Assembly: GCA_015179045.1 (NCBI GenBank)
Contig: WHUZ01000150.1
Coordinates: forward strand, 1-64,000
Source of the DNA: Kalaharituber pfeilii
Taxonomy: Eukaryota; Ascomycota; Pezizomycetes; Pezizales; Pezizaceae
Length of the DNA stretch: 64,000 nt
Direction of reading: 5' to 3'
Positions 10,090 to 21,499 of the stretch are shown here, one piece after another. The number at the start of each line of letters is the position of its first letter. Position 1 is the stretch's first letter. Made by a program: the position numbers and the translations under genes. Under the pieces are notes generated by a model that was not told where the DNA came from, did no database searches, and saw only the letters and a list, made by a program, of their open reading frames with translations.

Positions 10090-11900
10090 TTTGCCATTTC
10101 ATTATCTACACCAGCAAGAAGTTACTTCTAAGGCTACGTTCGACTCGCTTTCCGATCCCCAGTTTATCCAAGAGTCCTATTCGTTATCCGCAGGCGCTTT
10201 TTCCATTCCACCATTGCTGGCTTTGGTAGGAGTTTCATTAAGGGGTCGGCTAAGTTTGCTTGCCCTCGCACCCCCTTGACTTTCAGCAAGCCCCTTTCCA
10301 CTTGGTCCCGAATAAAGTGGTATTGGTTGTCGATGTGTCAGGTGCGCGAATGGTATGACTTGTGCTGTGCCAGCTTCTCGGTGGCCTCGTTGTCGGTATA
10401 TATAGTGAGTACTTCCGAGATTCCCTATTCGTTCAGAAGTTGCCGTATCCAGACTGCATCCTTCGCTCCTTCCGCCGCTGTGATGTACTCGGAGTCCGAG
10501 TTTCCTGTGCTCGCCACCCTCTGTCTCTTGCTGTACCAGAATACTATTTAGCCTCCTAGAAGAGCTATTACCTCCATGGTCGCTTTTGCCTTCTCCCCTG
10601 AGTACGAAGCATCTACCACTATCTCGATCTTGGTTGTAGTTGTGGTAGAGATACATATTCCAGTGCATTTGCTTGAGCATAAATACTCCAAGACCTCTAG
10701 TGCCATATGTTCTTCTAGGAAGGGGTCTAGACTCTCCTCCCTAATAGGTTCACAGCCAGAGTAATGTCTGGCCGAGTCATCTATGCTATATACAAGAGGC
10801 TTCCGACCACCTGTTAGTACTTCTTCTTGTCAGTTGGTTTGTCGTCGGGATTTTCGGCGTAGCTTTCCACGTTTGAAGGTACTGAATGCCTTTCACTATG
10901 CACTCCAAGTACTGCTGCCATCCATTCTATTAAGCATATTTGAGTTAGTACTACTGAATCCTTATACCAATGCCATTCCATTCCCAGCAGACTGGTGGAT
11001 TGATCTTTCTTTTCTAATTTCACCTATTGTTCCAGCTCTCTCTCAATTTCAGTCATTGTATGCCATTTTCTTAGTTAATTCCCCAAACTCAACCATGTCA
11101 GAATCAGCTTGGTCGAATGACACATTGGCTATTGTTGATCTTAGGTAGTTCTATCTCCTTTCGTATTCTGTGATGTGCTCAGAAATAGTAGCTTTTCGGT
11201 TATGGAAGTCGTACTTTAGTAAGTGTCCCAGCACAGCTCCTAAGTCTGTTATAGTTTTTCTTGTAATTTGCAGTTAGCATTTTATATGCTTCGGTCGCTG
11301 TGTTACAGAGTTTGATCAGTGGTTTCACTTCGTCTTTGCAGTTTTTTAGCATGGTCAGTATAGCGAAGCTGTTGGCTGTTTCCCACATGTCCACGTCCGT
11401 GAGGTCGCTGACAGTTCCATCTTCTGCTTTGATTTTTCCTTTATTGTCTATTTCGTCTATCACTACATGTCAGAAACTTTTCTTTCCTATCTTATACAAG
11501 TGTAGTACTCGCCATATGTTTTTAATCTATCCGACGTAGTTATCTTGCCCTCTGAGTTTTAAGTCTAATTTTGGGATTGACTGGATTGTCATTCCTAGCA
11601 TTTAGTATCATTTTTGTTATCTATGTTGGCTAGTAGTTTCGGTTCATCTTCTTCTGAGGTTTTGTTTTCTGATGATTCTTCATTTCCTTCTTCTTGAGGC
11701 TGAGCTGGGGTGACTGCTTCTTGTTCCTGTTGTGGTTGTTCTCCCATCGAATGTTCTTCAATCTCCCAGAGGTCAGACGGTGCTGCAGCTGAAGCCAGGT
11801 TGAATTTTTAGATGAGGTTTAGCGCCATTGAGTACTTGTATAGATAGTCCATTGATTAGGAGTATATTGGTCCACAAGAGGTTCCCTTGTACTCCGGATC
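10090..11900 (-). pseudogene. Decayed Copia gag/RNase H remnants
   Basis: On the - strand, about 10560 to 10170 reads as the end of a Ty1/copia polyprotein. Visible are EYITAAEGAKDAVW, IYTDNEATEKL, the HIDNQYHFIRDQVERG motif of copia RNase H and a VRGQANLADPL ending, but the frame is broken repeatedly. Segment 11050-11470 resembles a copia Gag (AYKMLTANY, SEHITEYE-type sequence) with frameshifts. The intervening protease, integrase and reverse transcriptase regions are missing or unrecognisable. The same gag segment recurs at 53742-54650 and, after an insertion, at 59612-59682. Confidence 0.7.
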
Positions 11901-12400
11901 TGAAAATTGGTCGAAGTATTGCTGGTGGGGATGAATCTATATGTTCCGATGTCGAGTGAGTCTTTCATCAGGAACTCGTATACGTTAGGTTTGATCTTGA
12001 TATTTCAGGGAAGTAATAATTACTGAAGACAGAATTAAAGCTATAAAGAAAATATACACTTGCACAGAATTAATATGTGAATTTTTATCTCTTGTTCTTC
12101 CCCGCATGATTTTTGGTCTCTTCTTCTTCCCCACACCAATGGCACTCCGGAGTTGCCTCTTTCACCAGTTATTGAGAAAATTTGTAATTGCGTCCATCCC
12201 GACAGTACCCCTCTTCGTATTCAACTTGCTGGTGATCTCTACACCCTGGACAGTCCCTCTTCATTATTCAACTTGCCCCAAATATTTTCTAAACAACTTT
12301 TCCACAATTGCCTTAACCCATGCTGGTGGATCTCTATACCCCGGACAGTTCCTAGGCAAATACCTCGAGTACGAGTAAGTTAGTATAGATTTGTGTGCTG
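11860..12400. repeat. Segment duplicated in inverted orientation at 47190-47760
   Basis: The interval matches the reverse complement of 47190-47760 with a few indels, among them a 40-bp internal repeat (GTATTCAACTTGCCGGTGGA). The - strand contains ECHWCGEEEETKNH, which resembles the zinc knuckle at the end of LINE proteins, but the frame is broken. It shows that the inverted duplication extends beyond the NLR genes themselves. Confidence 0.5.
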
Positions 12401-13469
12401 TGTGCTATGTGCTCTGCTTTGCTGTGTATGCTACGTTGCGTATGATGTATTTTACAAATGAAAAAGATATTATGTGCGTAAGTTTTTTTTAATACTGTAA
12501 TTTGGTGAACTGTATAGTATGTTTATCTACCTTTTTTATTTTTATTTTTTTTTGGTTTGTTTCCTCCTACCTCTTCCATCCCCTCTTCCATCATCCCATT
12601 TACGTACCCCGCCGTAGGCAGTATAAGTGTATATACATCTTTGTGGTCTCTCAGTAGAGATATATATATATATCGAATTTGTGTAAAAATCGGGTTTTTG
12701 GGGTTGTGATTTCTGTTTTTGTTGAGTATGGAGATGAGGGTAGGGATGTGGAAGGGGAGGAGGTGGTTGAGAAGAAGGAGGAGGAGGAGGAGGAGGAGGA
12801 GGAGGAGGAGGGGGAGGAGGGGGGGGGGGGGGGGGGGAAGTAGAAGGAATGGACAGTATAAAGAATAGCGGTATTCAGATTAGAAAAATCTGGCCAGATT
12901 TTCCGGATTTCAGAATTTTATCAAGTCTGGAAAATCCGGTCATCTCCATACAAAATTTTATCTGGTATTTTCATGTTATAAACCAGTTAAACCGGTTTAT
13001 TTTCGCGTTTTTTTGCAGAAAAAATCCGGTCGGATTTTTGCGACAACTGCATATATATGATGCATTTTGCGGGCCTTGATGCAATATTCAGGACCTGGTG
13101 TGCATAAATTCCGGTGGATTTTTAGACCCAAAACCAGTTTCCGATTTGACAAAAAATCCGATTTTCACAAGAGGGTACTCAGACTACAGACCGGATAAAC
13201 TGGTTTGTCCGCCGGATTCCATTTTATATGAGGACAGTCTAATCTGAATACCGCTAATGAAAGACAGAGGACAATGCACTTTCTAGGTGAGAGGTTGAGA
13301 GAAGCCCAGCGTAGGTAGGTAGAATAGGACATTGGGAGAGGGGGGGAACAACAAAAAACGAAAAAGAAAGCATATCATGGGACAATGAAATGAAAAACTG
13401 AAACTAAAGAAGTAATGAATTATAGTACGGAGAGGCTAACTTAGATGAGAAACGGAGAACAAAAGACTA
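12401..13469 (+). repeat. 5' flank of NLR copy B, shared with copy D; simple repeats
   Basis: No gene is supported. 12401-12850 pairs with 53100-53560 in reverse orientation and contains a diverged copy of the dispersed repeat (GTAGGCAGTATAAGTG, TATATCGAATTTGTGTAAAA). A (GAG)n tract followed by a G-run of about 20 lies at 12775-12838. 12850-13260 has repeated TCCGG-containing motifs and looks like a separate small insertion, since it is absent from the flank of D. 13260-13469 is the conserved leader start. Confidence 0.55.
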
Positions 13470-15679
13470 CCAGTACTGGATAGGATACGATCTGCGGATA
13501 GGAAGCGACCGGGATTAGAGTACCCTCCCCAACTACTAAATGCAGTCAATATTTCACAGAATAGTAAATATATATACAGTTTTCCCTTGCTATACCGGAT
13601 GCTCTCAGGTTGCTACATCCCGCTCCCATAAAAAACTCTCTTGCTATACCGGACGCACTAAGAATACCGGACCGGACAGGAATTGCCAGGCACTTACCCC
13701 CCTGTCTCCATACAACTAATATTTGCTATACCAGATACACTAACACGATACGTCCAATCTTGGCTATCCCACATTGCATTCACCTTCAGATGCTTACTAA
13801 ACTTACTATTACATAATAAAACTAGGCTGTCGTTGTTCTCAATTACATTATTTTTGTTCTGCCAAGCATTTTATTCTATAACGGAACCTTGCTATACCGG
13901 ACGAAAAAGGCCAGATTTTATAGATCCGGTATAGCAAGGGAAAACTGTATGTGATGCATTGAGTATGGGCTAAATTGAGTACGCTGATTTTAAATCTGCA
14001 GTCAAAAGGACCAAAAAGCTATATCTACAGCACCTACAATTTTATACACCTCACTACCTTGCAGAATACCCCCCTCCGGCCCTCATAAGCTTATACCCAT
14101 TCTAAAATACACTACTCGCCTGCCTACTGATGGCAACGGGTTGTGAGGACTAAATTATAATATAAGGTTAGTAGAAGCTCAAGATCTATTGTATAGCATT
14201 GTAAGTACTATTAGAAATATTTCCAAAAGTTCATATATTTTTCTAGTTATTAATCTCAATCTTATTTAGCTCTTCAGAGGAGGAGAATTGAAGATACCGG
14301 TTTGGAATCAAGCTCCATATATATTGGATAGAAGAGTGCATGCAAATGCCACTACTTCTTCAGATATCTGAGTCTCTAGCAGCTCTACCTCCAAGAATTC
14401 AGCTATATAGGTGGCTCTGCTACCTCTTCTCCTCTCTAGTATTTTTCTAGCTCTCATCTATATAACTAGCACGGAGAGTATGGAAGGATGCTGTCAAGTG
14501 GTAATATGTGTGAATTTGAGACTTACACTGATGTGAGAATTACTAGAACATATGGGAGATAGTAGAGGAGGAGCTCGATAAAGTAAGGCTTATGATAAGT
14601 TGAATACAAGTAATTCTGGCTGTAATAAACCTCTTTTTAGTGAAAAACTCACTGTAGTGAAGGGATGGTCCAGATTTTTTTATGTATACAGGTAAAGAAA
14701 GTGCGTTTGCTATAGTAAAAACTAGTTATAGTAAAGAAATCGGTCGGATTCTTACCTATATTATAACCAGAGTCACCTCTACTAGGATTGAAGTAGAACC
14801 TAGTACAAGAGCAGGTAGTAATATCTCATCAGTGATACAAGAAACCAGTATATCCATCTATTAAGAGTTAACAGGCAGTTACTGGTATTTTTTTATTAAC
14901 TTCTTAAAAATAACAGAAGTAGCTACTTAACCGAGCCAAAACAGTTGAATAGCTGTTGCTGGACTATGAGTCAAGTACAAACACTATAGCTGTGGCTATG
15001 ATAAGTAAGGATGTAGTCAAGGATATGGGCAATAGTGTAGGCAATGAGCTATTGTGGTTAGGGTGAGGTGAGGGTTGAAGCTAATAGTAGAGTGGTGGTG
15101 CAGTAGAGCTTTTAGAGTTAAACTCTCATAGTACTAGAGCTGTGAGGTGTTTGGGAGAGAAGGTGCAGCATCTACATGAGCTCCTAGATCTATAGAAGTC
15201 AATTTGCAGCCAGCTAGGTCAGAATGGAAGTTGCTGAAGTCACAATCCAGAGGTGACGTGCTTGAAGTCACTAATTTGAACTAAAAAATAGATTTAGGCT
15301 CTATATAAGAAGGTACGTACAGTGCTATAGTGCAAGCCTTGAGCTTCTGCTAATCTCTTATCATACTATAACACTGGAGGCACCACTGCCAGCAATGTAC
15401 TAGTGGGTGGAATGCTGTAAGATGAGTATGAGCTCGTGAATGCTGGAGGGGGGTATTCTGCAAGGTAGTGAGGTGTATAAAATTGTAGATACTTTAGATG
15501 TAGCCTTTTCATTCTTTTGACTGCAGATTTAGAATCAGCGCACTCAATTTGGCCCATACTCACAGCATCGTATATATGTATTTACTATTCAATGAAATAT
15601 TGACTGTGTTAGTAATTGGGGGAGGGTACTCTAATCCCGGTCGCTTCCTATCCGCAGATCGTATCCTATCCAGTACTGG
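13470..15679. mobile_element. 2.2 kb TIR transposon in the leader of NLR copy B
   Basis: Termini begin CCAGTACTGGATAGGATACG on both strands. The TIR continues for well over 150 bp, including the shared CTGCAGTCAAAAG and CAATTTTATACACCTCACTA stretches, which are interrupted on the left by a nested MITE. It is flanked by TA on both sides (13468-13469, 15680-15681). Copies A and C have the uninterrupted site (AAGACTAGATCTTCCCATT in C). TA duplication fits Tc1/mariner-like elements. The interior has only short frames and no recognisable transposase, so it is decayed or non-autonomous. Confidence 0.72.
13577..13947. mobile_element. pogo/Fot1-like MITE nested in a TIR transposon
   Basis: The 371-bp insert begins CAGTTTTCCCTTGCTATACC and ends with its inverted copy. 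It is flanked by TA dinucleotides (13575-13576, 13948-13949) and interrupts the left TIR of the 13470-15679 element. CAGT ends with TA duplication are typical of pogo-type Tc1/mariner elements. The interior repeats CTTGCTATACCGGAC several times and has no transposase. Confidence 0.75.
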
Positions 15680-15681
15680 TA

Positions 15682-16265
15682 GATCTTCCCATTAGGTATG
15701 CTATTCTTTCTAAATCAATCTCTTTTATATCAACCATCATGGCAACGATGTTCTAACTCCCACTTCCTTTCCGTCCTCTGTTTCCTTGAGTCCGGTGGAG
15801 CAGCAAGAGGAGGGCATTCGGCAGGGGCAATCGCGTGGACACCAGGACAGCGGGTGGGACATGAGCACTTGAGGCTCAGGGAGTCAGGACCTATACGAGC
15901 ACTGCAGCTTGTTACCCCACCGCACAGCCTCCACAGGTTGGGCTGTTTAATATTCTGCAGAGCAGCTGTACGATGCGGCCCCCAATCCAGTGCCTTCCCC
16001 TCAACATATTCCATCTCAAGAGTTTTGCTGTCGCGATATTTCGTGTACACCTCGCAAGCGTACGGTGAAATCCCAAGTTTCCGATTCAAGTTCTAGTAAA
16101 GAGCTTCAGACTAAGTCTCCGACCCGCTTGAGCTCGCGATAAGAAGAGCTGCCTTTCAATTCTGACAGATCAAGTAATAAACCCACCCTGAGTTCCCCCT
16201 CAACCATGGCGAGACTGACCATCATGTGTATTTTTTTTTTTAGCTTGTTTAATCTCCTCAACAAC
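15682..16265 (+). promoter_or_regulatory. 5' leader of NLR copy B
   Basis: Homologous to 220-759 of copy A, resuming directly after the transposon. It has a 28-bp insertion around 15908-15935 relative to A. The predicted 5'UTR intron (GTAATA donor, CTGAC, T-tract, AG) is conserved just before the ATG at 16266. The original upstream promoter is displaced by 2.2 kb through the inserted transposon. Confidence 0.5.
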
Positions 16266-19200
16266 ATGGAATTAGCAGCCTCTGCTGCCGGACTGGCCGG
16301 ACTTGCTGGACTGACGCTACAACTGGCCCAAGTCGCTCGAGAGTGTGCCGACATTTATTCTGGAGTGAAAGAAGTCGGCTATACCCATGACTCCATATTG
16401 CATAGTCTCCGGACGGAAGGGCTTCGACTGAAGCGGTGGGAGCAAGCTTGGGGACTGGACACTGGCAACACCTCCAGCAAGCAACTCCAACATCTTGACC
16501 CTAATGACGAGCAGTATAGATATGCAGCAGCTGGCCTAGCGAGGATTGTTTATGTGTTTACCAAGATCGCCGAGTTGCAATCAAAATATCAAATCGAGCC
16601 TGAAACGAATGACAAGAAGAGAATACGTGACCGTCTTGGGGTCAGCAAACTATTCCCTAGGTCCCGTTCCAAATCTCCAAATCCAGCAAACACTAGTCGG
16701 GCTACAAGCCCGAGCCCTCAGCTTTCAGGGCTTACTCTGAATCATAGTGATCTCTGTCTTTTGGAAAACCCAAAGACCCTCACCAGCACACAATTGCTTC
16801 CAGGTCTACAAGAAGAGATTGCCTCCCTGAGTAATGCTGCACAGAAAGTACAGCAGTCTCTGTCTATCTATCGCAAGCTGCGTTGGGCTGGCATGGACAA
16901 GGCAAATTGTAACGAACTGATAGACCAGCTGAAGGAGTATATAGATGGCCTCTTCAACGTATTACCACCCGATTCCACTCCTATCAGTGTACCCCAGTCT
17001 CAAACTGTACCAAAGACACGGCTTAGTTTATCTTTCAATGTTCCAATCAACATTTCCCATGCTCGGCGGAATCCTGATTTTGTTGGAAGGGAATACCTCC
17101 TCGAGCAGCTAGCACATGAGATAGGTGAAGGCAGGGCGGCAATGGATATTACCCAGGTAGTGCTTCATGGGATGGGGGGTATGGGGAAGACACAGATTGC
17201 ATTGGAATATGTTTATCGCCATCGCAAAGACTACTCATCGGCTTTTTGGATCAATGCAGCTAGCGAGCAAACCACAAAAACCAGCTTTATTCAAATTATG
17301 GAGCAATTAATTGAGCATCATGCCTCACTCTTAGATGAGCCGGATTACAAACATATCGGCAATCTCCTTAGTATGGTAGGAAAGCTCGACTCGGCGGGAC
17401 TTTTTAGTACAGAAAAACCAGAAGAAGAGCAACATGTTATCAAAGCTGTAAAGAAATGGTTAACTGCGAAACAGAACAACAAATGGCTACTTGTGTTTGA
17501 CAACCTGGATGACCTGGAATCCTTCGACATCAATGATTACATTCCTTCATGTGACTTTGGGACTATAATCATTACCAGCAGAAGACGTGAGAGTATGCAG
17601 GGCCGAAGAGGTTTAGAGGTACATCAAATGCAGAACAATGAAGCGGAAAAGCTACTTTTGACCAGCGCAAGGCTAGATTTGGAAAAGCTCGCTCCTGAGG
17701 GTAAGTGAATAATGTACCTAAATATAATTCACTAATTAATCCGAGTATAGAGCGCAAACTTGAGGAAGTAGCAGCAGCCGTAGCAATTGTGCAAAACCTC
17801 GGTTACCTTCCCCTTGCCATAGCTCAGGCTGGAGCGTATATCAGCGTTCAGCAATGTTTATTCAGTCATTATCTCAGAGAGTATAAGACAAATTTCAATC
17901 ACCTTTTGAGTAGGAAATGGAAAGTGGGAAAGGATGATAGATCTGTCTTTGCTACATGGGAGTTATCATTTAATGCAATCAAGAACCAAAATCCGAAAGC
18001 TGCAAAGCTGTTATCATTATGTGCGTTTCTTGACAATAATGATATATGCGAGGAGTTTTTTGAGGCGAGGAATGAATTTAGCTACGAATGGTAGGCAATC
18101 GTATATTTTTAGAAACGTAAAATTTGTACTTATACATCATTATAGATACAAGCCTGACAGACTCAATCCACCTGCTCTTCTCATACTCAATTGCTAAGCG
18201 GACGGAGACATATGATAGTTTCAATATCCACCCACTAGTTCACCTTTGCATTCTATGGAAACTGGAGATGGAGCCCGACGAATATCAAAAATATGCTGTT
18301 GAAGCTTTTCTTATGGTCGCATCTGGAATCGATGTCCCCGAAGACAGAGAGCGTGAGGTCAGTGACTGGATCTTTGAGCGGCGAAACTTGTCACATCTTT
18401 TTGCTGCAGAAAGGCAAATGAAGTATCTACCATTGGAAAAGGAGGAGTCACTGGCAGCCTTGGAAACTCTCCGCAGCGCCTACAAAGATCACGGCCATTA
18501 CAGAAAGGCAGAAGAAATGTGTACAGCTTTATTGGTTGCAAATGAGAAGTTGTTTGGCACAAACCACTCGAAAACCCTGGGTACCATTTATGATATGGCA
18601 GGAGTATATCTCGATCAAGGGAAATATAACCAGGCACTGGAACTGTATCAGCGGGCATTAGCAGGATACGAAAAATCACTGGGTGCTGACCATCCAAGCA
18701 CCCTTAATACTGTCCATAACATGGCACTAGTTTATGACAGTCAAGGGAATTATAGTCAGGCACTAGAGCTGTATCAGCGGGCATTAGCAGGGTGCGAAAA
18801 ATCACTGGGTGCTGACCATCCAAGCACCCTTGATACTGTCCAAAACATCGCAATGGTATATGACAGTCAAGGGAAATATAGCCAGGCACTACAGCTGTAT
18901 CAGCGGGCATTAGCAGGAAAAGAAAAATCACTAGGTGCTGACCATCCAAGCACCCTTGATACTGTCCACAATATGGCAGCGCTATATGAAAGTCAAGGGA
19001 AATATAGCCAGGCACTGGAACTGTATCAGCGGGCATTAGCAGGGTGCGAAAAATCACTGGGTGCTGACCATCCAAGCACCCTTGGTACAGTCGGAGACAT
19101 GGCAATAGTATATCGAAAGCAAGGGAAATATAGCCAGGCACTGGAACTGTCTCAGCGGGCATTAGCAGGAAAAGAAAAATCACTGGGTGCTGACCATCCA

Positions 19201-19767
19201 AGCACCCTTGGTACAGTCGGAGACATGGCAATAGTATATCGAAAGCAAGGGAAATATAGCCAGGCACTGGAACTGTCTCAGCGGGCATTAGCAGGAAAAG
19301 AAAAATCACTGGGTGCTGACCATCCAAGCACCCTTGGTACAGTCGGAGACATGGCAATAGTATATCGAAAGCAAGGGAAATATAGCCAGGCACTGGAACT
19401 GTCTCAGCGGGCATTAGCAGGAAAAGAAAAATCTCTCGGTGCTGACCATCCAAGCACCCTTGATACTGTCGGAAACATGGCAATAGTATATCAAAATCAA
19501 GGGAAATATAGCCAGGCACTGGAACTGTATCAGCGGGCATTAGCAGGGTATGAAAAATCACTGGGCACAGACCATCCAGACACCCTTCGAACTGTCCACA
19601 ATATGGCAGTGCTATATAAAAGTCAAGGGAAATACAGTCAGGCACTAGAGCTATATCAGCGGGCATTAGCAGGAAGAGAAAAGGCACTGGGCACCGATCA
19701 TCCAGATATTCTCGGGACTTTGAAGGGTGTGGAAGATTGTCAGGCAGCTCTGAAGTTAACACAATAG
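16266..19767 (+). pseudogene. NLR copy B: HeLo - NB-ARC - TPR, one frameshift in exon 2
   Basis: Same architecture and exon borders as copy A: 16266-17700, 17751-18090 and 18146-19767. The HeLo and NB-ARC domains are complete, with the P-loop and Walker B unchanged. An extra G at 18055 in exon 2 (340 instead of 339 bp) shifts the frame, so translation would stop at 18092-18094 and lose the repeats. The rest of exon 3 is open with nine TPRs, the longest array in the window. Two units (19081-19206, 19207-19332) are identical over 126 bp, and the next (19333-19458) differs at two positions. The intact third exon suggests a very recent break, a sequencing error, or an alternative splice that bypasses the site. 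As read, it is a pseudogene or encodes a HeLo-NB-ARC protein without TPRs. Confidence 0.75.
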
Positions 19768-20855
19768 AGTGTCAGAACACTACGGATTAGGAAAGCTTTT
19801 CTATGGGAATTTGTTATGGCGCTATTATTTATTTTTCAGATTGTTTTGTTTATGTTTATTCAAGTATCCATGCTTTGATTCTGCATTGTTGTTCCGTTTC
19901 TTATGATTCATATACCCGAATAACTCAGTATAACTCTTTACAATTCACCGGAGAGAGTATTCGCTTGCCTTTTTTATCGCCGGATGGCTGAAGAGGGGGA
20001 GGGGAATTCGCTGTTGGGGGCGGAGGGGGTGCTGCTCATACGTTTTTTCTTCATTTATAGCTAGAATTTTGTACACATTTCGACATAGTTCCGGTTCAGT
20101 TAAACTTGTGCGTAATAGAAGGTGCGGGGAGCTAAATATGTATCTAGGGGGGGGGGTGAGATGTATACATTAGCAAAGTAAGCGGGGGGGGGGGGGATAT
20201 ATACAATATGTTACATGAACACGTTGAGTATTTAGTTATTCATATGTAGTTTATGAATAGAAGAAGAGGATTATTATGAGTTAGTCTGGCACAATGTAGC
20301 CCCAAAGTATAGCGAGCCTTTGGTATATGGGGGCGCAAAGGGGGGGCTTAAAAGAGGGTTGGAGGAACAAGAGAGGGGACGACGGCATGTAGAATGGAAG
20401 TTCTACTATCGTAAGGAGGACAGTAGACTGTAATATTGTTGTAGATAGGGCGGGTTAGCAGGTACAGGGTAAACGGCATTGGGGCATTGGTTACCTGCAT
20501 TCGCTGGCAACACCTCCTCCGTCCATCCTGTCATCTACCTATCTACCTAACCCCACCCCGCCGGCAGTATAAGAGTATATCTTGGTGATGCCTTAGTAGT
20601 AGTAGTGACGTATATATCGAAATTTCCTTTGTCACAAAAATCGCCTTATTTTTATGTAATGGTTTACATATACATGCGATTCTGACCAAGATGAGATTAC
20701 AAGATAATGGTAAGTGGTTGAAGGAGGGGGAAGGTAAGTATAAGTGAGCGTGAGAAGAAACTCCAGTGTAGATAGACAAGATACGTTACATACGAGGGGA
20801 AAAAAATACATGGGACATGAAATGAAAAGCGGAAACGTAGAAAAAAATATAATAA
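19768..20855 (+). repeat. 3' flank of NLR copy B with dispersed repeat
   Basis: Homologous to 4135-5150 and collinear with it, here without the large TIR insertion, so it shows the empty site at about 20772. Poly-G tracts at 20143-20153 and 20185-20196 differ in length from the other copies. The dispersed repeat spans about 20560-20770. No gene is supported. Confidence 0.6.
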
Positions 20856-21090
20856 TGTACCAATGGGCAGGAGGGGATAAACATAAAGTTCTTTCATGTA
20901 TATGGAAGAATAGTTTATTTGTAATCTTGGGAGCTCTACTATCTAGTTAACTCTATTTTGCATACAGGATCCCAAAATCTTTATAGACCTTCCTTCATTA
21001 CCATATTTCGTGTTAGCTCGGTCCGAACTAGGAACCGTTTTTTTTGGGTTAGTGCAATTTCTGTGGTCTTCAAGTTCTTCTTCCCCAACA
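20856..21090 (-). mobile_element. Solo LTR, older Copia family
   Basis: The - strand reads TGTTGGGGAAGAAGAACTTG to GGTACA, 235 bp, with the same TATA box and AATAAA-type motif as 9799-10056. No coding sequence is attached. The equivalent LTR sits at 40999 outside NLR copy C, with the same flanking TAGAGAAGAGACGGAGCAC. It was therefore in place before the two sides were duplicated or inverted. Confidence 0.65.
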
Positions 21091-21480
21091 AAACATAGAG
21101 AAGAGACGGAGCACAAAAGACAATTCCCCGATCCTGCATTCTCTGACCTACTCTGCCGCCGGCGGTATAGGAAGGATTTATCTTCTAATCGTGATGTCTT
21201 GGTGGTAGTAGTGATATATGTATCAAATCGAAATTCTTTTGTATAAAAATCGCTTTCTTTCTGTTTGGTTTACATATATGCGATCCTGTATTGTTTAAAG
21301 ACCAAAGATAAAGTTGCAAGTATAGGTGAGAGAAACCCAGCGTAGATAGAGAGATAGATACGGGAAAACAAATCGTGAATGGAATGTAGAATACAAATAA
21401 CGAACCATGGCCAGGAGAAAACAACCTAGATAAGAGGCGAAAAACAAAAAAGACAGACAAGGTAAACAATCCCCCTTCCC
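21091..21480 (+). repeat. Dispersed repeat copy at border to core genes
   Basis: Contains GCCGCCGGCGGTATAGGAAG, ATCGAAATTCTTTTGTATAA and GTTTACATATATGCGATCCT, and matches 40720-41000 in reverse orientation. After about 21345 the sequence leaves the repeat and becomes the 3' region of NOG1. Confidence 0.55.
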
Positions 21481-21499
21481 TCTTTCCTTCCCTCCCCCA

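Noticed and set aside
14660..14870. Frame of 60 residues as a transposase relic in the 2.2 kb element
   Set aside because: No catalytic motif is readable and the surroundings have stops in all frames.
15730..16089. Cys-rich 119-residue frame on the - strand of the NLR leader
   Set aside because: Looks metal-binding, but indels not divisible by three break it in the other copies, so it is not maintained as protein.
18704..19762. Long open frame (352 residues) antisense to the TPR exon of NLR copy B, and similar ones at 3206-3820, 36785-37381 and 49006-49512
   Set aside because: The 126-bp period lacks stop codons in this frame, so every repeat prolongs it. It has no start context or family match, and its length follows the repeat number.
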